This document shows, one piece after another, positions 6,969 to 15,238 of a DNA stretch of 25,596 nucleotides. The DNA comes from JANOYJ01 sp031373225. Its GTDB lineage: Bacteria; Pseudomonadota; Alphaproteobacteria; Rhizobiales; Rhizobiaceae. The stretch's first letter is position 1; every line of letters begins with the position of its first letter. Both the position numbers and the translations under genes were made by a program. The notes below the pieces were generated by a model, which did not search any database, was not told where the DNA came from, and worked only from the letters and a program-made list of their open reading frames with translations. The DNA is taken from assembly GCA_031373225.1 (NCBI GenBank), contig JANMMM010000088.1, positions 1 through 25,596 of the forward strand, read 5' to 3'.

Positions 6969-9900
6969 TCAGAGCGGCAGCGTTGCTGGAACGCCCGCGC
7001 CGACAGATTCGCTGATTTGTGCAAGCTCCAGCCTGACCAGGGAAAACGGCGCGTCGGCGGCCTGCATGGATTGCGTCCAGAGCCATTGAGGCGATGTGGA
7101 TGTCGCCTCCCGGACCAGAGTGTCTGCCGCGCTCAGCAGACGGATGCTGTAGTTTTCGACCGCCTCGCCGAGCGGAATTTCACTGGCAAGCCAGGTGTCG
7201 GCATCCAAGCGGCTGCGGCGTATCCAATAAAACTCAATGTCGCCGTTTGCGAGCATGCGCTGTTTGAGATGAACCGGAGCAAGCGGTGCCAGCGCGCGGA
7301 TGCCGCCCGCCGCAATCTTTTCGCCGAAATATTGCGGCGTGAAATCCTTGCCGACTGGCCCGACCTTCCAGTGCAGCTCAATGCCCGTCTCATTGCTGTT
7401 GAGGCCGGCGGCGGCAACCGTGCCATTCAGCGCGACAAGGGCCGCCCCGGCTGGCGCGCCGGAAGCCATCGCATCTTCGGTGCCGAGCTGCGCGCGCAGA
7501 AGCCCTGACAATTCCCAGACATTGGCCGCTGTCTCCGCAGCGCTGCGGAACTGCAGGACTTCCCACGCGCCGCTGGCGGATTGAACCAGAATGGTGTTGG
7601 CGCCGTTGAACAGCTGAATGTCGGCGGCGCTGGACAGCTCGCCGGAGCGCAGGCGCACAATGACTTTGTTTTCCAGATCAAACCGCCCGGTCTCGCCCGG
7701 GCTTAATGCATTGACCAATGCGCCGGCGATTGCGGGCGCGTTGACTGTCCCTCGTTGAACAAAGCCTTCGCTGGAGGGCGAGACGAACACCGCCTCACTG
7801 CGCCATGGCTTCGACCAGACAGCCAGCCGGAAGCACTTGGCGGGATCGGATTCGCCGGGAAAAAGCGGCAGGTCGATCAAATAGAACAGCGGAGGACCAA
7901 AAATGCCGCCTTGATTTTCCAGAGCGGCAGGCAGCTCCGACTGGACGGCATGCGGATAAAGCGCGGCGATGGAAATCGCTTCAATGCGCCGCTGCGCGCC
8001 GTCTTCCAAGCGCATGATGCGGAAGGCCTCGCCGGGAAAATCGGCTAATGCAATGTGATCGCCGACAGAAAGCGCCGCCTCGCGCCAGGGCGCGGACAGG
8101 GTGATCTGCTTGCGCGCGGTGAAGCGCTCGCGGTGCAGGCCGCGCACCAGCGCATCCGCCATGCCTGGGTCGAGCATGGCCGGGATGTCGATGGACTCCA
8201 TTCCCGCAGCGCCCGCTTCGACGCGCGCGGAGACCGTCGCGGCCTGATAATCGCGCAGCGGGTCGCGGAAGCCGAGCATGGTTTCGCGCGGAATGGCGGC
8301 AAGCTCGATCAGCTTTGTGACAAGTGGCCCCTCGCCTTCCGGGTATATTGTCTCATAAATGAGACGCGGCGCGTCCGGGGCACGGCTGCGCGAGCGGAAC
8401 TTCAGCCCGCCATTTTCCTCGCTGACATCAATTGGCCAGACATTGACAAGCGGCTCCAATGCCGCCCTTGCCGTTGTCGGCGCGTCCACCACAAAACCTT
8501 CGAGAAATCCATCCGCCTTGACCGTCTCAGCGGCGCTCACGCCATGATCGGTCAGTATGGCGGCAATCAAATCGCTCAGGGCCATTCCGCTCAAACGGCC
8601 ATTCAGCCAATGGCCGGAAATCCAGTTGCCGCCGTCGCTCCAGACTGCGCTTTGCAGCGGAAAGGCCGGGAACGGTCTTGCGTCCCAGGCCCACAGGTAC
8701 AGGTTCGACGAGTCGAGCATCGGCGCGCCATAGACCGGCGACACCGGATTGTTCTCCCCGGTCCAATGATCGAGATGCGCGCTCAGGAAGCGCTGCTGCG
8801 TCAGGTCCGAGCGCCCGCCATTGGAGAAATGCGGCTTGGAAGACGACGATGATTTCGGGTCCGAAAACACATTCGGCTGGTTCGCGCCCTTGTCCACCGC
8901 AGCGCAGCCGAGTTCGGTGAACCAGATGGGCTTTGAACGCGGCTGCCAGGCGGAGGCAATTGTCAGCTCAGCGCCGGAGCGCCGGTCGAAGTGCGGGTTT
9001 TCCCACCAGGATTTGATGTCTTTGTAACGGAAGACCCAAGGCTTGCCCGCCGCACCGTCGGTGATCGAGGAGCGGATGCGGCTGATGCGGTTGGCTTCGG
9101 CGGCGTAGAACCAGTCAAATCCTTCGCCTGAGGCGATGGCGGCGGACAAGGCGTTCAAATCACCGGCGCTCTTCGCCCCGTCGGGATTGCCGCCCAGCCA
9201 ATCCTCGTCGCGCCAGTCGGCGAGCGGCATGTAATTGTCGATGCCGATGGCCGAGACATGCGCCGAGGCCCAGAGCGGGTCGAGATTGAAGAACACATCG
9301 CCCGATCCATCCGCCGGGTGATAGCCGAAATACTCGCTCCAGTCCGCGCCGTAGGTCAGTTTGGGTGAAGAGCCGAGAATGGTGCGGACTTCTGCCGCGA
9401 GCGAGACAAGCGCTGCCACTGATGGAAATGTCTCAGCGCCGGAGCGGATGCGCGACAGGCCGCGCAGCTCGGAGCCGATGAGGAAGCCGTCCACACCGCC
9501 TGCAACAGCGGCGAGCTTGGCATAGTGCAGGATAAAGCGCCGATAGGCCCAGTCCGCGCCGCCGTTGAAATGCACCACATCGCCTGCGCTTGTGAACTGC
9601 GCCGATACAGCCGCGCCGAAAAACGCCGCTGCCTGGGCGCCCGCCGCCGCCGTCTTGTCCACACTGCCGGAAACGCCCGCCGCCGGATGGCATGTGATTT
9701 CGCCGCGCCACGGATACACCGCCTGACCCGTTCCACCATAGGGATTGGGCAGGGTGTTTCCTGCCGCAATGTCCATCATGACGAACGGATAGAGCGTCAC
9801 CTTCAGGCCGCGCGATTTGAGATCGCGGATGGCGTCAACTACCGACTGGTCGTCCGGCGTGCCGCCAAAGCTTGGGCCGCCCTGGAATGAAGAAACAAGA

Positions 9901-10826
9901 TGCGCGTCGGCGCGTGTCGCGTCGGACGCACGCCAGATTGCCGAAAGTCCCGCCTCGTCTCTTGTCGTCACGCCCGGCCTGACGGTGCAATTGCCGCAGC
10001 GCAGATCGTCTCCATACCAGGTGACGACCAGCGCCACGCTTTCCAAGTTCGGACACAGCGCCTGCAATTCATCGATGGAAGCCGCCCAGTCGGTCAAACC
10101 GTGGAGGACATGGCGGTTCTGCGAAATCGTCTCGCCTTCCTGAACCTGCCGCGTCACCGGCAGCGGCGCGTAGCCATATTCTGTGGAGCCGGGAATAAGA
10201 GTGACCGCTTTGATTTTGGCGTTCAGTCCGTTGACCGGGCGCAGGACTTCAAACGAGAATTGCGGAATGCGGTTGCCGAAATTTTCCAGCGGGAAGCGGT
10301 CGAACACGGCATAGGCCGTGCCTCTGTAGGCGGGCGCTTTGCCGGTTCCCTGCTTGGCTTCGATCAGCGGATCAGCCAGCTGGTCCTGCGTTCCGCGATA
10401 GACCCGGATGGTCACATCCTCTAGGTCCAGCTCCTTGCCGTCCGCCCAGACGCGGCGCAGACAGGCAATCTCACCCTCACAGATGGCGATGGCGAAATTG
10501 CCGAAATAGGAAAACGTCGTGAGTTTCGGCCCGCCCTTGGCGCCCTGCCGCTCTGTCGTTGCCAATTCCTGAAACCGCGTCGCCCAGATCAGCGTGCCGC
10601 CGACGCGCGCCGAGCCGTATACGCGGGCCAGCGGCGCGCCGTCCTCACCGGTCAGCGGCTGCATGGCAGAAAGGCGCGGCCCTTCGCGGCTCTGCGACCC
10701 GGTCAGGAGCGCGCGGTCGATCAAATAGCCGCCGAGCGCGCCCGCCGCTGTGCCAATCGTCGCGCCAAACGCGCCGAAAAAGCCGCCAAGATAAGCTCCG
10801 GCGGCTTGCAGAACCAGAGTGGCCAT
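6969..10826 (-). CDS. GTA gp15 host-specificity/megatron-type tail protein
   Basis: At 1285 residues this matches the giant gp15 protein of the RcGTA family, which forms the tail tip that contacts and penetrates the recipient cell. The N-terminus is a glycine-rich hydrophobic stretch (residues 7-37). A TIM-barrel, glycoside-hydrolase-like GTA domain spans about residues 430-725, with barrel-type motifs GSELRGL (451-457) and WFTELGCAAVD (635-645); Glu453 and Glu638 occupy places where such folds carry catalytic acids. The remainder fits the tail_3-type and Rcc01698-type C-terminal domains of the family. The frame is uninterrupted over 3.9 kb. A ribosome site (AAGGA, 7 nt spacing) lies over the end of the upstream peptidase gene. 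Domain limits are estimates. Confidence 0.93.
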   Translation of the reverse strand: MATLVLQAAGAYLGGFFGAFGATIGTAAGALGGYLIDRALLTGSQSREGPRLSAMQPLTGEDGAPLARVYGSARVGGTLIWATRFQELATTERQGAKGGPKLTTFSYFGNFAIAICEGEIACLRRVWADGKELDLEDVTIRVYRGTQDQLADPLIEAKQGTGKAPAYRGTAYAVFDRFPLENFGNRIPQFSFEVLRPVNGLNAKIKAVTLIPGSTEYGYAPLPVTRQVQEGETISQNRHVLHGLTDWAASIDELQALCPNLESVALVVTWYGDDLRCGNCTVRPGVTTRDEAGLSAIWRASDATRADAHLVSSFQGGPSFGGTPDDQSVVDAIRDLKSRGLKVTLYPFVMMDIAAGNTLPNPYGGTGQAVYPWRGEITCHPAAGVSGSVDKTAAAGAQAAAFFGAAVSAQFTSAGDVVHFNGGADWAYRRFILHYAKLAAVAGGVDGFLIGSELRGLSRIRSGAETFPSVAALVSLAAEVRTILGSSPKLTYGADWSEYFGYHPADGSGDVFFNLDPLWASAHVSAIGIDNYMPLADWRDEDWLGGNPDGAKSAGDLNALSAAIASGEGFDWFYAAEANRISRIRSSITDGAAGKPWVFRYKDIKSWWENPHFDRRSGAELTIASAWQPRSKPIWFTELGCAAVDKGANQPNVFSDPKSSSSSKPHFSNGGRSDLTQQRFLSAHLDHWTGENNPVSPVYGAPMLDSSNLYLWAWDARPFPAFPLQSAVWSDGGNWISGHWLNGRLSGMALSDLIAAILTDHGVSAAETVKADGFLEGFVVDAPTTARAALEPLVNVWPIDVSEENGGLKFRSRSRAPDAPRLIYETIYPEGEGPLVTKLIELAAIPRETMLGFRDPLRDYQAATVSARVEAGAAGMESIDIPAMLDPGMADALVRGLHRERFTARKQITLSAPWREAALSVGDHIALADFPGEAFRIMRLEDGAQRRIEAISIAALYPHAVQSELPAALENQGGIFGPPLFYLIDLPLFPGESDPAKCFRLAVWSKPWRSEAVFVSPSSEGFVQRGTVNAPAIAGALVNALSPGETGRFDLENKVIVRLRSGELSSAADIQLFNGANTILVQSASGAWEVLQFRSAAETAANVWELSGLLRAQLGTEDAMASGAPAGAALVALNGTVAAAGLNSNETGIELHWKVGPVGKDFTPQYFGEKIAAGGIRALAPLAPVHLKQRMLANGDIEFYWIRRSRLDADTWLASEIPLGEAVENYSIRLLSAADTLVREATSTSPQWLWTQSMQAADAPFSLVRLELAQISESVGAGVPATLPL

Positions 10827-10829
10827 GGA

Positions 10830-11267
10830 TCAGTCCTTGATGGGTTTGAAGGAAAAAACGCCAGCGATGCGGCTGCGCCATTGCGGCACCAGCGCCGAGA
10901 TCATGACCGCATGGCCCTCATAGGCGTGGATGAAGGCTTGCTCTGAAGCAAGAATTCCGGCGTGTTTCGCCGCATGCAAAGGCTTCCAGCGGAACAGGAT
11001 GACATCGCCCGCCGCCATCTCCGCTTGAGGCTTCTCAATGAAATGCCGCCGCGCGGCATTAAGCAAGGCATCCGCTCTGCCTGATTCGGCCCAGTCCGCG
11101 CTGTAGGGTTTCAGCGCCTCTGGCTCTTGACCGTAAAGTCCGCGCCAGATGCCGCGCACCAGTCCGAGGCAATCGCAGCCGACTGATTTCAGCGAGGCTT
11201 GGTGCCGGTACGGCGTTCCAATCCAGCTCTGCGCCTCCGCAACAACGCGCTCCTTCAAGTTATTCAT
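10830..11267 (-). CDS. GTA gp14 NlpC/P60 cell-wall peptidase
   Basis: This 145-residue NlpC/P60-fold cysteine peptidase should cut peptide bonds in peptidoglycan, helping the GTA tail cross the recipient wall. The catalytic cysteine is Cys33 in GCDCLGLVRG; candidate catalytic histidines are His102 (AAKHAGIL) and His114 (FIHAYEG). The order between the DUF2163 hub gene and gp15 is that of RcGTA, where gp14 is the tail-tip peptidase. The start overlaps the gp13 stop by 4 nt (ATGA), and gp15 begins 3 nt after its stop, so the tail-tip genes are translationally coupled. Confidence 0.93.
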   Translation of the reverse strand: MNNLKERVVAEAQSWIGTPYRHQASLKSVGCDCLGLVRGIWRGLYGQEPEALKPYSADWAESGRADALLNAARRHFIEKPQAEMAAGDVILFRWKPLHAAKHAGILASEQAFIHAYEGHAVMISALVPQWRSRIAGVFSFKPIKD

Positions 11268-12148
11268 GGCACAAGCGGCGCGCCGTCGAATACGCCCTCC
11301 CCGTCGACATAGGCGTAAGCGGCATCATTGCCGGGCAGATGCGGGAAGCCTTGGAAGTTCAGCTGATTGGCGAACTTCGCCTTGCAGGTCGCGAACGCCT
11401 TGTCGCATCCGGCGGAAATCGAAAATGCGTCGCCGATGGAAATGGGCGCGGAAGGCGGGCGCCAGAGGACGAGGCGCTGTTCGAGGCCCTTTTTCTCATG
11501 CTGAGAAATGTTGGAGAACTGTCCGGAATTTGCGCCGCTGGTCCAGGTCAATTTGCCATGCTCAAACCAATGATCGGCGAACGCGCCAAGCGCGTCGGTT
11601 CTGAAGTCAGCCGCCGTCGCCACGGAGGCGACGCCCGCACTCACGGTAAAGCCCGCCAACGCCACCTTGCATTTCGCATTGCCCAGATCCGCGTCGCAAT
11701 GGCGGCGGATGGTGCGGCCGTTCCGCCTGTCGAGCATGTCCATGCGGCTCTTCAGCTCGGCTTTGAACAGGCCGCCCGACATTTCAATCTTCGAGACATA
11801 GGCGATCCGCAGCTTGGCGCGCGCGGCGATGTCCTGCCAATTGACCAGCCACGTTTCCACTTCGGCGCCGTCATAGACGCCTGAGGAAAGCTCGGCCTCG
11901 GTAATGCCTTCGGAGCTAAGCGCGCCTTCCACATCCATGCTCGACACAGCAAGGCCCAGCGCGGATTCCGCCGAGCTCGCATTGAAGCCGCTTTCCGGCT
12001 CGAAGCTTACCGTGTCAAACACAAGCGTTTCATCATGGTCGGTGAAGCCGCTTTTCACGCCGTCCTTGCGCGTCAGTTTCCAACAAAAACAGAGGCTTGT
12101 TGACTCCAGCTGAACATGTGATTCAAGCGCGGCGGGGAGCGTTATCAT
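11264..12148 (-). CDS. GTA gp13 tail hub protein (DUF2163, BR0599-type C-terminus)
   Basis: The 294-residue protein has the DUF2163 N-terminal region followed by the phage BR0599-type C-terminal domain. Four cysteines sit where this family places metal ligands: C151 and C160 (RRHCDADLGNAKC) and C248 and C255 (AGCDKAFATC). The published RcGTA particle structure assigns an iron-sulfur cluster to the hub protein, and the cysteine pattern here is compatible with it. The family ending GFPHLPGND is present. The gene overlaps both neighbours by 4 nt (ATGA at each junction). It should join the tail tube to the gp15 megatron. Confidence 0.92.
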   Translation of the reverse strand: MITLPAALESHVQLESTSLCFCWKLTRKDGVKSGFTDHDETLVFDTVSFEPESGFNASSAESALGLAVSSMDVEGALSSEGITEAELSSGVYDGAEVETWLVNWQDIAARAKLRIAYVSKIEMSGGLFKAELKSRMDMLDRRNGRTIRRHCDADLGNAKCKVALAGFTVSAGVASVATAADFRTDALGAFADHWFEHGKLTWTSGANSGQFSNISQHEKKGLEQRLVLWRPPSAPISIGDAFSISAGCDKAFATCKAKFANQLNFQGFPHLPGNDAAYAYVDGEGVFDGAPLVP

Positions 12149-12792
12149 AACAGCACCTCGGAGAGCGGAATGGTCGGGACCTGTCCCGCCTTGAAGGCGG
12201 TGAGGCTGGCGGACAATTGATCGGCGTCGAAACGCACGGGAACGTGAAACTCAAAACCTGCGGTCACGGCTTGGCCATTGGAAGGAGTTGAGCCGGTGAC
12301 AAACAAAATCTCACCAGTGGCATCATCAAATGAAAAGTGTGTCGAAAAAGTCTTTTCGACGCCCGCCACTGCCACTCGCAATGACCCGGACAAAGGCTTG
12401 CGGATCGGCCGCGCATAAGTGTCCGCGCCGCCGCCATAATTCTTCACCAGCTTGAAGCGGCTCAGCGTTCCATTGCCTGTTCCGAGCGCTTGATCGGCCG
12501 GCGTCACCGCCAGCCCGTCATCGCGCGAGGCATTGTCAAACGGGTCGCGGAAGCGGAAGGCGGTCAGCTTGCCGCGCCGCGCTTCGAAGAAGCTGATGAC
12601 CGCTTTGAGGTCGCTGATTGAGCTTACGCCGGTGCCCGCGTCGTAGCGGCGCTTGGAATGCGCCTGGCGGGCGTTTCGCTGTTCGCGGCCCGATGTCAGT
12701 TCGGCGACTTCAATGCGCCGCTCCGGCCCACCAGTCGCGCCGAAGGAGATCGGCAAGGGAAAAACCACATCATGGAAACTCGCAATCGGCAT
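12145..12792 (-). CDS. GTA gp12 distal tail protein (DUF2460)
   Basis: The 215-residue protein belongs to the DUF2460 family, recognisable from the start (FHDVVFPLPISFGATGGPER) and the FRFRDPFDN segment. RcGTA gp12 is the distal tail protein, which caps the tube and connects it to the hub. The gene starts 9 nt after the tape-measure stop and overlaps gp13. The length is typical and the frame intact. Confidence 0.93.
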   Translation of the reverse strand: MPIASFHDVVFPLPISFGATGGPERRIEVAELTSGREQRNARQAHSKRRYDAGTGVSSISDLKAVISFFEARRGKLTAFRFRDPFDNASRDDGLAVTPADQALGTGNGTLSRFKLVKNYGGGADTYARPIRKPLSGSLRVAVAGVEKTFSTHFSFDDATGEILFVTGSTPSNGQAVTAGFEFHVPVRFDADQLSASLTAFKAGQVPTIPLSEVLL

Positions 12793-12801
12793 TTTGTCTC
12801 C

Positions 12802-13356
12802 TCACAAATAGCGTGTGCCGCGCGTCGCGGCGCGGGCGAGCATGGCGGTCATCTGCGCTTCGGACTTTCGGAATGAGGCGGCGTCCGGCGTGGTGACATT
12901 CAAGACGACGCTGACATTGCCCCTGCCGCCGCCCGAAGCGACGCCGAGCCTGCCGTCGGAAGTGCGCGACAGCGGCAGTATGGCTTCGCTGCCCGCCTCA
13001 CCCATCAGGCCGATGCTCTTGCCGCTTGGGAAAAAAGTAGGGGATGACACAACACCGCCGGAGGCAAACGGCGTGACGCCGCCTTTGGCGAACGGAAGAA
13101 TTCCGCCGAGAAGCCCTGAAAACACATTGGACAGAAGCCCCTGCAGCGGCTTCAGCCCCGCGTCCAGCGCCATTCCGGCCAAGCTCAGCGCCACGCCGCG
13201 CAGCACATCCTCCAGCCCCTTGCCGCTCACCACCGCGCTCTTCAGCGCATTGGTCAGAACCGAGCCGAACTGTTTCGAGCGCCCTTCCAAATCTTTCAGC
13301 GCCTGGTCAAACGCGCTTGTGTCGGCGCGGATTTCGACATCGACAATTTCGGGCAT
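12802..13356 (-). CDS. GTA gp11 tape measure protein (short)
   Basis: This 184-residue protein carries the GTA tape-measure signature: an N-terminal helical segment, a hydrophobic middle (SLAGMALDAGLKPLQGLL), glycine-rich repeats around FAKGGVTPFASGGVV, and the conserved GLMGEAGSEAILPL. Tape measures set tail length; phage versions usually exceed 500 residues, whereas GTA versions are about 200, matching the short GTA tail. It starts immediately after the stop of the upstream chaperone-like gene (TGAATG). Confidence 0.9.
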   Translation of the reverse strand: MPEIVDVEIRADTSAFDQALKDLEGRSKQFGSVLTNALKSAVVSGKGLEDVLRGVALSLAGMALDAGLKPLQGLLSNVFSGLLGGILPFAKGGVTPFASGGVVSSPTFFPSGKSIGLMGEAGSEAILPLSRTSDGRLGVASGGGRGNVSVVLNVTTPDAASFRKSEAQMTAMLARAATRGTRYL

Positions 13357-13557
13357 TCACATCTCCTGATCGGGAAAGTCGCTGAACAGGCGCTCAAACT
13401 CGGACCGGTCCGGCGCGGCATTGGCTTTGAGAAACGGCCGCATGGCGAGAGCCAGCTCGCGCGGCGTCAGCGCCCAGAATTGTGCGGGCGAAAGGCGCAG
13501 CACCGCGAATGCGAATGACATCGCCTCGTCCCAGGGAAAAGCCTTTGGCGCGCTCAA
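13357..13557 (-). CDS. GTA gp10.1-like phage tail assembly chaperone protein, TTG start
   Basis: This short GTA protein (66 residues with the start chosen here) matches the family found between gp10 and the tape measure (Rcc01693-like), with the hallmark FPWDEAM...LRLSPAQFWALTPRELALAM. An upstream ATG in the same frame (13641) would overlap gp10 by 88 nt and add residues unlike the family. A TTG at 13557 overlaps the gp10 stop as TTGA, has GGCGGA 9 nt upstream, and gives the expected short N-terminus, so I prefer TTG. The family is thought to act as a tail assembly chaperone. The start is inferred; the frame is certain. Confidence 0.82.
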   Translation of the reverse strand: MSAPKAFPWDEAMSFAFAVLRLSPAQFWALTPRELALAMRPFLKANAAPDRSEFERLFSDFPDQEM

Positions 13558-13886
13558 TCTGATGTATCCGCCGCCGTTCCAAACGTCGCTTCGAGCAGCC
13601 TGGTCACGACTTGCGCATAACCGCCAAGCCCGCCTTCGCACTGCATCCGCCCCAGCTCCGCCGCCTCAATCTCCGCGCCGCCGCCGCGCATTCCTGCGGC
13701 GATGATTTCCATCATATCTTTCGCCGACAGGCGTCCTGTGCCGAACCGTTCGGCCAGCGCGTTTAGGTCGCCCGCGCCAAAGGCGTTCTCCAATTCCGCC
13801 AGCGCGCCGAGCGTCAGGCAAAGCCGGTAAGGCTTTCCGTCGAACTCGGCGCCGATCTCGCCGCGCCGCGCGTTCGCCGCCATCAT
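13554..13886 (-). CDS. GTA gp10 family protein
   Basis: The 110-residue protein belongs to the gene transfer agent gp10 family: GEIGAEFDGKPYRLCLTLGALAELENAFG near the N-terminus, a central LSAKDMMEIIAAGMRGGG segment, and a helical C-terminus. The family is placed among tail assembly factors between the major tail protein and the tape measure. It overlaps the gp9 stop by 4 nt and the next gene through a TTGA junction, so translation runs through without gaps. Confidence 0.9.
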   Translation of the reverse strand: MMAANARRGEIGAEFDGKPYRLCLTLGALAELENAFGAGDLNALAERFGTGRLSAKDMMEIIAAGMRGGGAEIEAAELGRMQCEGGLGGYAQVVTRLLEATFGTAADTSD

Positions 13887-14296
13887 ATGGCTCCGAAAAC
13901 CAGCGCGCCGCCCGATTCCATCGCGATCTCAAACGTCAGCTCGCCGTCATGCGCGCCGGAATATTCCAGCGCGGTGATCTGGAACGGGCCGGTGACCGTG
14001 CCGAAGTCGGGGATCAGCACTTGCCAATTTCGGATGATCGCATCGAAGAAGAGCGTGCCCACAGATGCATCTGACGCGGCATCCTTGAAAATGCCGGAGC
14101 CGGTCAGCGAAGCTCGCTGCACGCCGGCGCCCGCCAGCAATTCGCGCCAGCGGCCAGCGGACTCGGCGTCGGTGATGTCAACGGCTTCGGTGTTGAAACT
14201 GAGCTTCTTGGTGCGCAGGCCCGCGACCGTGACGAATGTCGCATTGCCGGCGCTGTCGACCTTCAAGAGCAGGTCCTTGCCTTTTTGGGCAGCCAT
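13883..14296 (-). CDS. GTA gp9 major tail (tube) protein, TP901-1-like
   Basis: The 137-residue tail tube protein starts MAAQKGKDLLLKVD and has the beta-rich pattern of TP901-1-type major tail proteins, including FNTEAVDITDAESAGRWRE and a C-terminal DGELTFEIAMESGGALVF. Hexameric rings of this protein stack to form the tail tube. The order between DUF3168 and gp10 is canonical. It begins 17 nt after the upstream stop. Confidence 0.93.
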   Translation of the reverse strand: MAAQKGKDLLLKVDSAGNATFVTVAGLRTKKLSFNTEAVDITDAESAGRWRELLAGAGVQRASLTGSGIFKDAASDASVGTLFFDAIIRNWQVLIPDFGTVTGPFQITALEYSGAHDGELTFEIAMESGGALVFGAI

Positions 14297-14313
14297 TTTG
14301 TTTTCTCCGATTT

Positions 14314-14721
14314 TTAAAGGACTTCCGTCAGTGCCCGGTAGCGCATCATGCCGTGGTAGCCGTCCTCGCCGACATCGAACCGCACTTCTTCGAACTCAAG
14401 GCGCAGCAGGACAAGGCGGTGATTGAGAAGCTCGGTACCGAACCCATCCAGCCGCAGCCGGATTTTTTCCATGATCTCATGCGCCTCGATCCGCCCGCCG
14501 GCGCGGGACCATACATGGATTGTGACAAGATGCTCGTGCCCCGCCTCGCTGGCGGTGCTCCAGTCATATGCCATGGTCTGACCGATGGAGACGAAAGGCA
14601 GCTTGGCGCTGGCAGCGGGGTGGTCGTAAATCTTGTTGCCGCCGAGCTGGCCGGTCAGCGCAGCATCGCCGGAAAGCCGCAGGATAAGCGCCTTCTGCAG
14701 ATCGAGCGCGGCGGAGCTCAT
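14314..14721 (-). CDS. GTA gp8 tail terminator-like protein (DUF3168)
   Basis: The 135-residue protein has the DUF3168 pattern: an N-terminal helix (LDLQKALILRLSGDAALTG), then KIYDHPAASAKLPFVSIGQTMAYDWST and VTIHVWSRAGGRIEAHEIMEKI. In tailed phages this family closes the head-proximal end of the tail tube. Its start overlaps the stop of the 62-residue gene upstream by 4 nt (ATGA). Confidence 0.9.
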   Translation of the reverse strand: MSSAALDLQKALILRLSGDAALTGQLGGNKIYDHPAASAKLPFVSIGQTMAYDWSTASEAGHEHLVTIHVWSRAGGRIEAHEIMEKIRLRLDGFGTELLNHRLVLLRLEFEEVRFDVGEDGYHGMMRYRALTEVL

Positions 14722-14906
14722 GGCGCGCCTATCTCAGCGCGAGGTTTGCGCTTGAGCTTGGCCCGGCGCAGCGTCGCGCGGGCGCTGGCGGCGGATAGCG
14801 GCTTTTTGAAGGACTTGCGGATCATGACGGCGTCGAGCAAGTCGCTGCGCTGCCAGCGCAGTGCGCGCACGATGTCCGTCATTGTGGCGTGCATGGCGAT
14901 TTTCAT
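14718..14906 (-). CDS. unknown small basic protein between GTA gp7 and gp8
   Basis: This 62-residue frame has ATGA overlaps with both neighbours: its ATG (14906) overlaps the gp7 stop and its stop overlaps the gp8 start. That double coupling is the main reason to treat it as a real gene. The product is very basic, particularly in the C-terminal half (SFKKPLSAASARATLRRAKLKRKPR), with no membrane segment or signal. I do not recognise a family. The location would fit a minor head-tail joining factor, and the charge would allow nucleic-acid contact; both are inference. Confidence 0.65.
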   Translation of the reverse strand: MKIAMHATMTDIVRALRWQRSDLLDAVMIRKSFKKPLSAASARATLRRAKLKRKPRAEIGAP

Positions 14907-15238
14907 TCGGTTTCCTCCCTTGTGCGGCAGATCAGATAGCGGCCCGTCTCATCGGCATCCTGCACGGAGAGGATCGGAAACAGGCGAGTGAGTTTGCGGA
15001 ACCGCATTCCCTGCCTCACATCCGTGCGGTAGCGCAGCGTGACGCGGTGGGTCTGTTCGGACGGGGCGCGCCCGGCCCAGACTTCAGTTTCAGGATTCAG
15101 CGGCTCCAGCCGCGCCCAGATCGTCGCGATCACGCTCCAGACAATTGTGAACCCACCCGCGCCGTCCGGCGTTTCAATGGGCTCCTCCAGCACAAGCTCA
15201 TGGCTGAGCATGCCCGGATCAATGAACAGCGTGCGCAT
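14903..15238 (-). CDS. GTA gp7 head-tail adaptor (SPP1 gp16-like)
   Basis: The 111-residue protein has the phage head-tail joining pattern: LSHELVLEEPIETPDGAGGFTIVW, then WARLEPLNPETEVWAGRAPSEQTHRVTLRYR and GMRFRKL. It should form the ring between connector and tail terminator. The start overlaps the connector stop by one base (TGATG), and its stop overlaps the next small gene by 4 nt. Confidence 0.9.
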   Translation of the reverse strand: MRTLFIDPGMLSHELVLEEPIETPDGAGGFTIVWSVIATIWARLEPLNPETEVWAGRAPSEQTHRVTLRYRTDVRQGMRFRKLTRLFPILSVQDADETGRYLICRTREETE

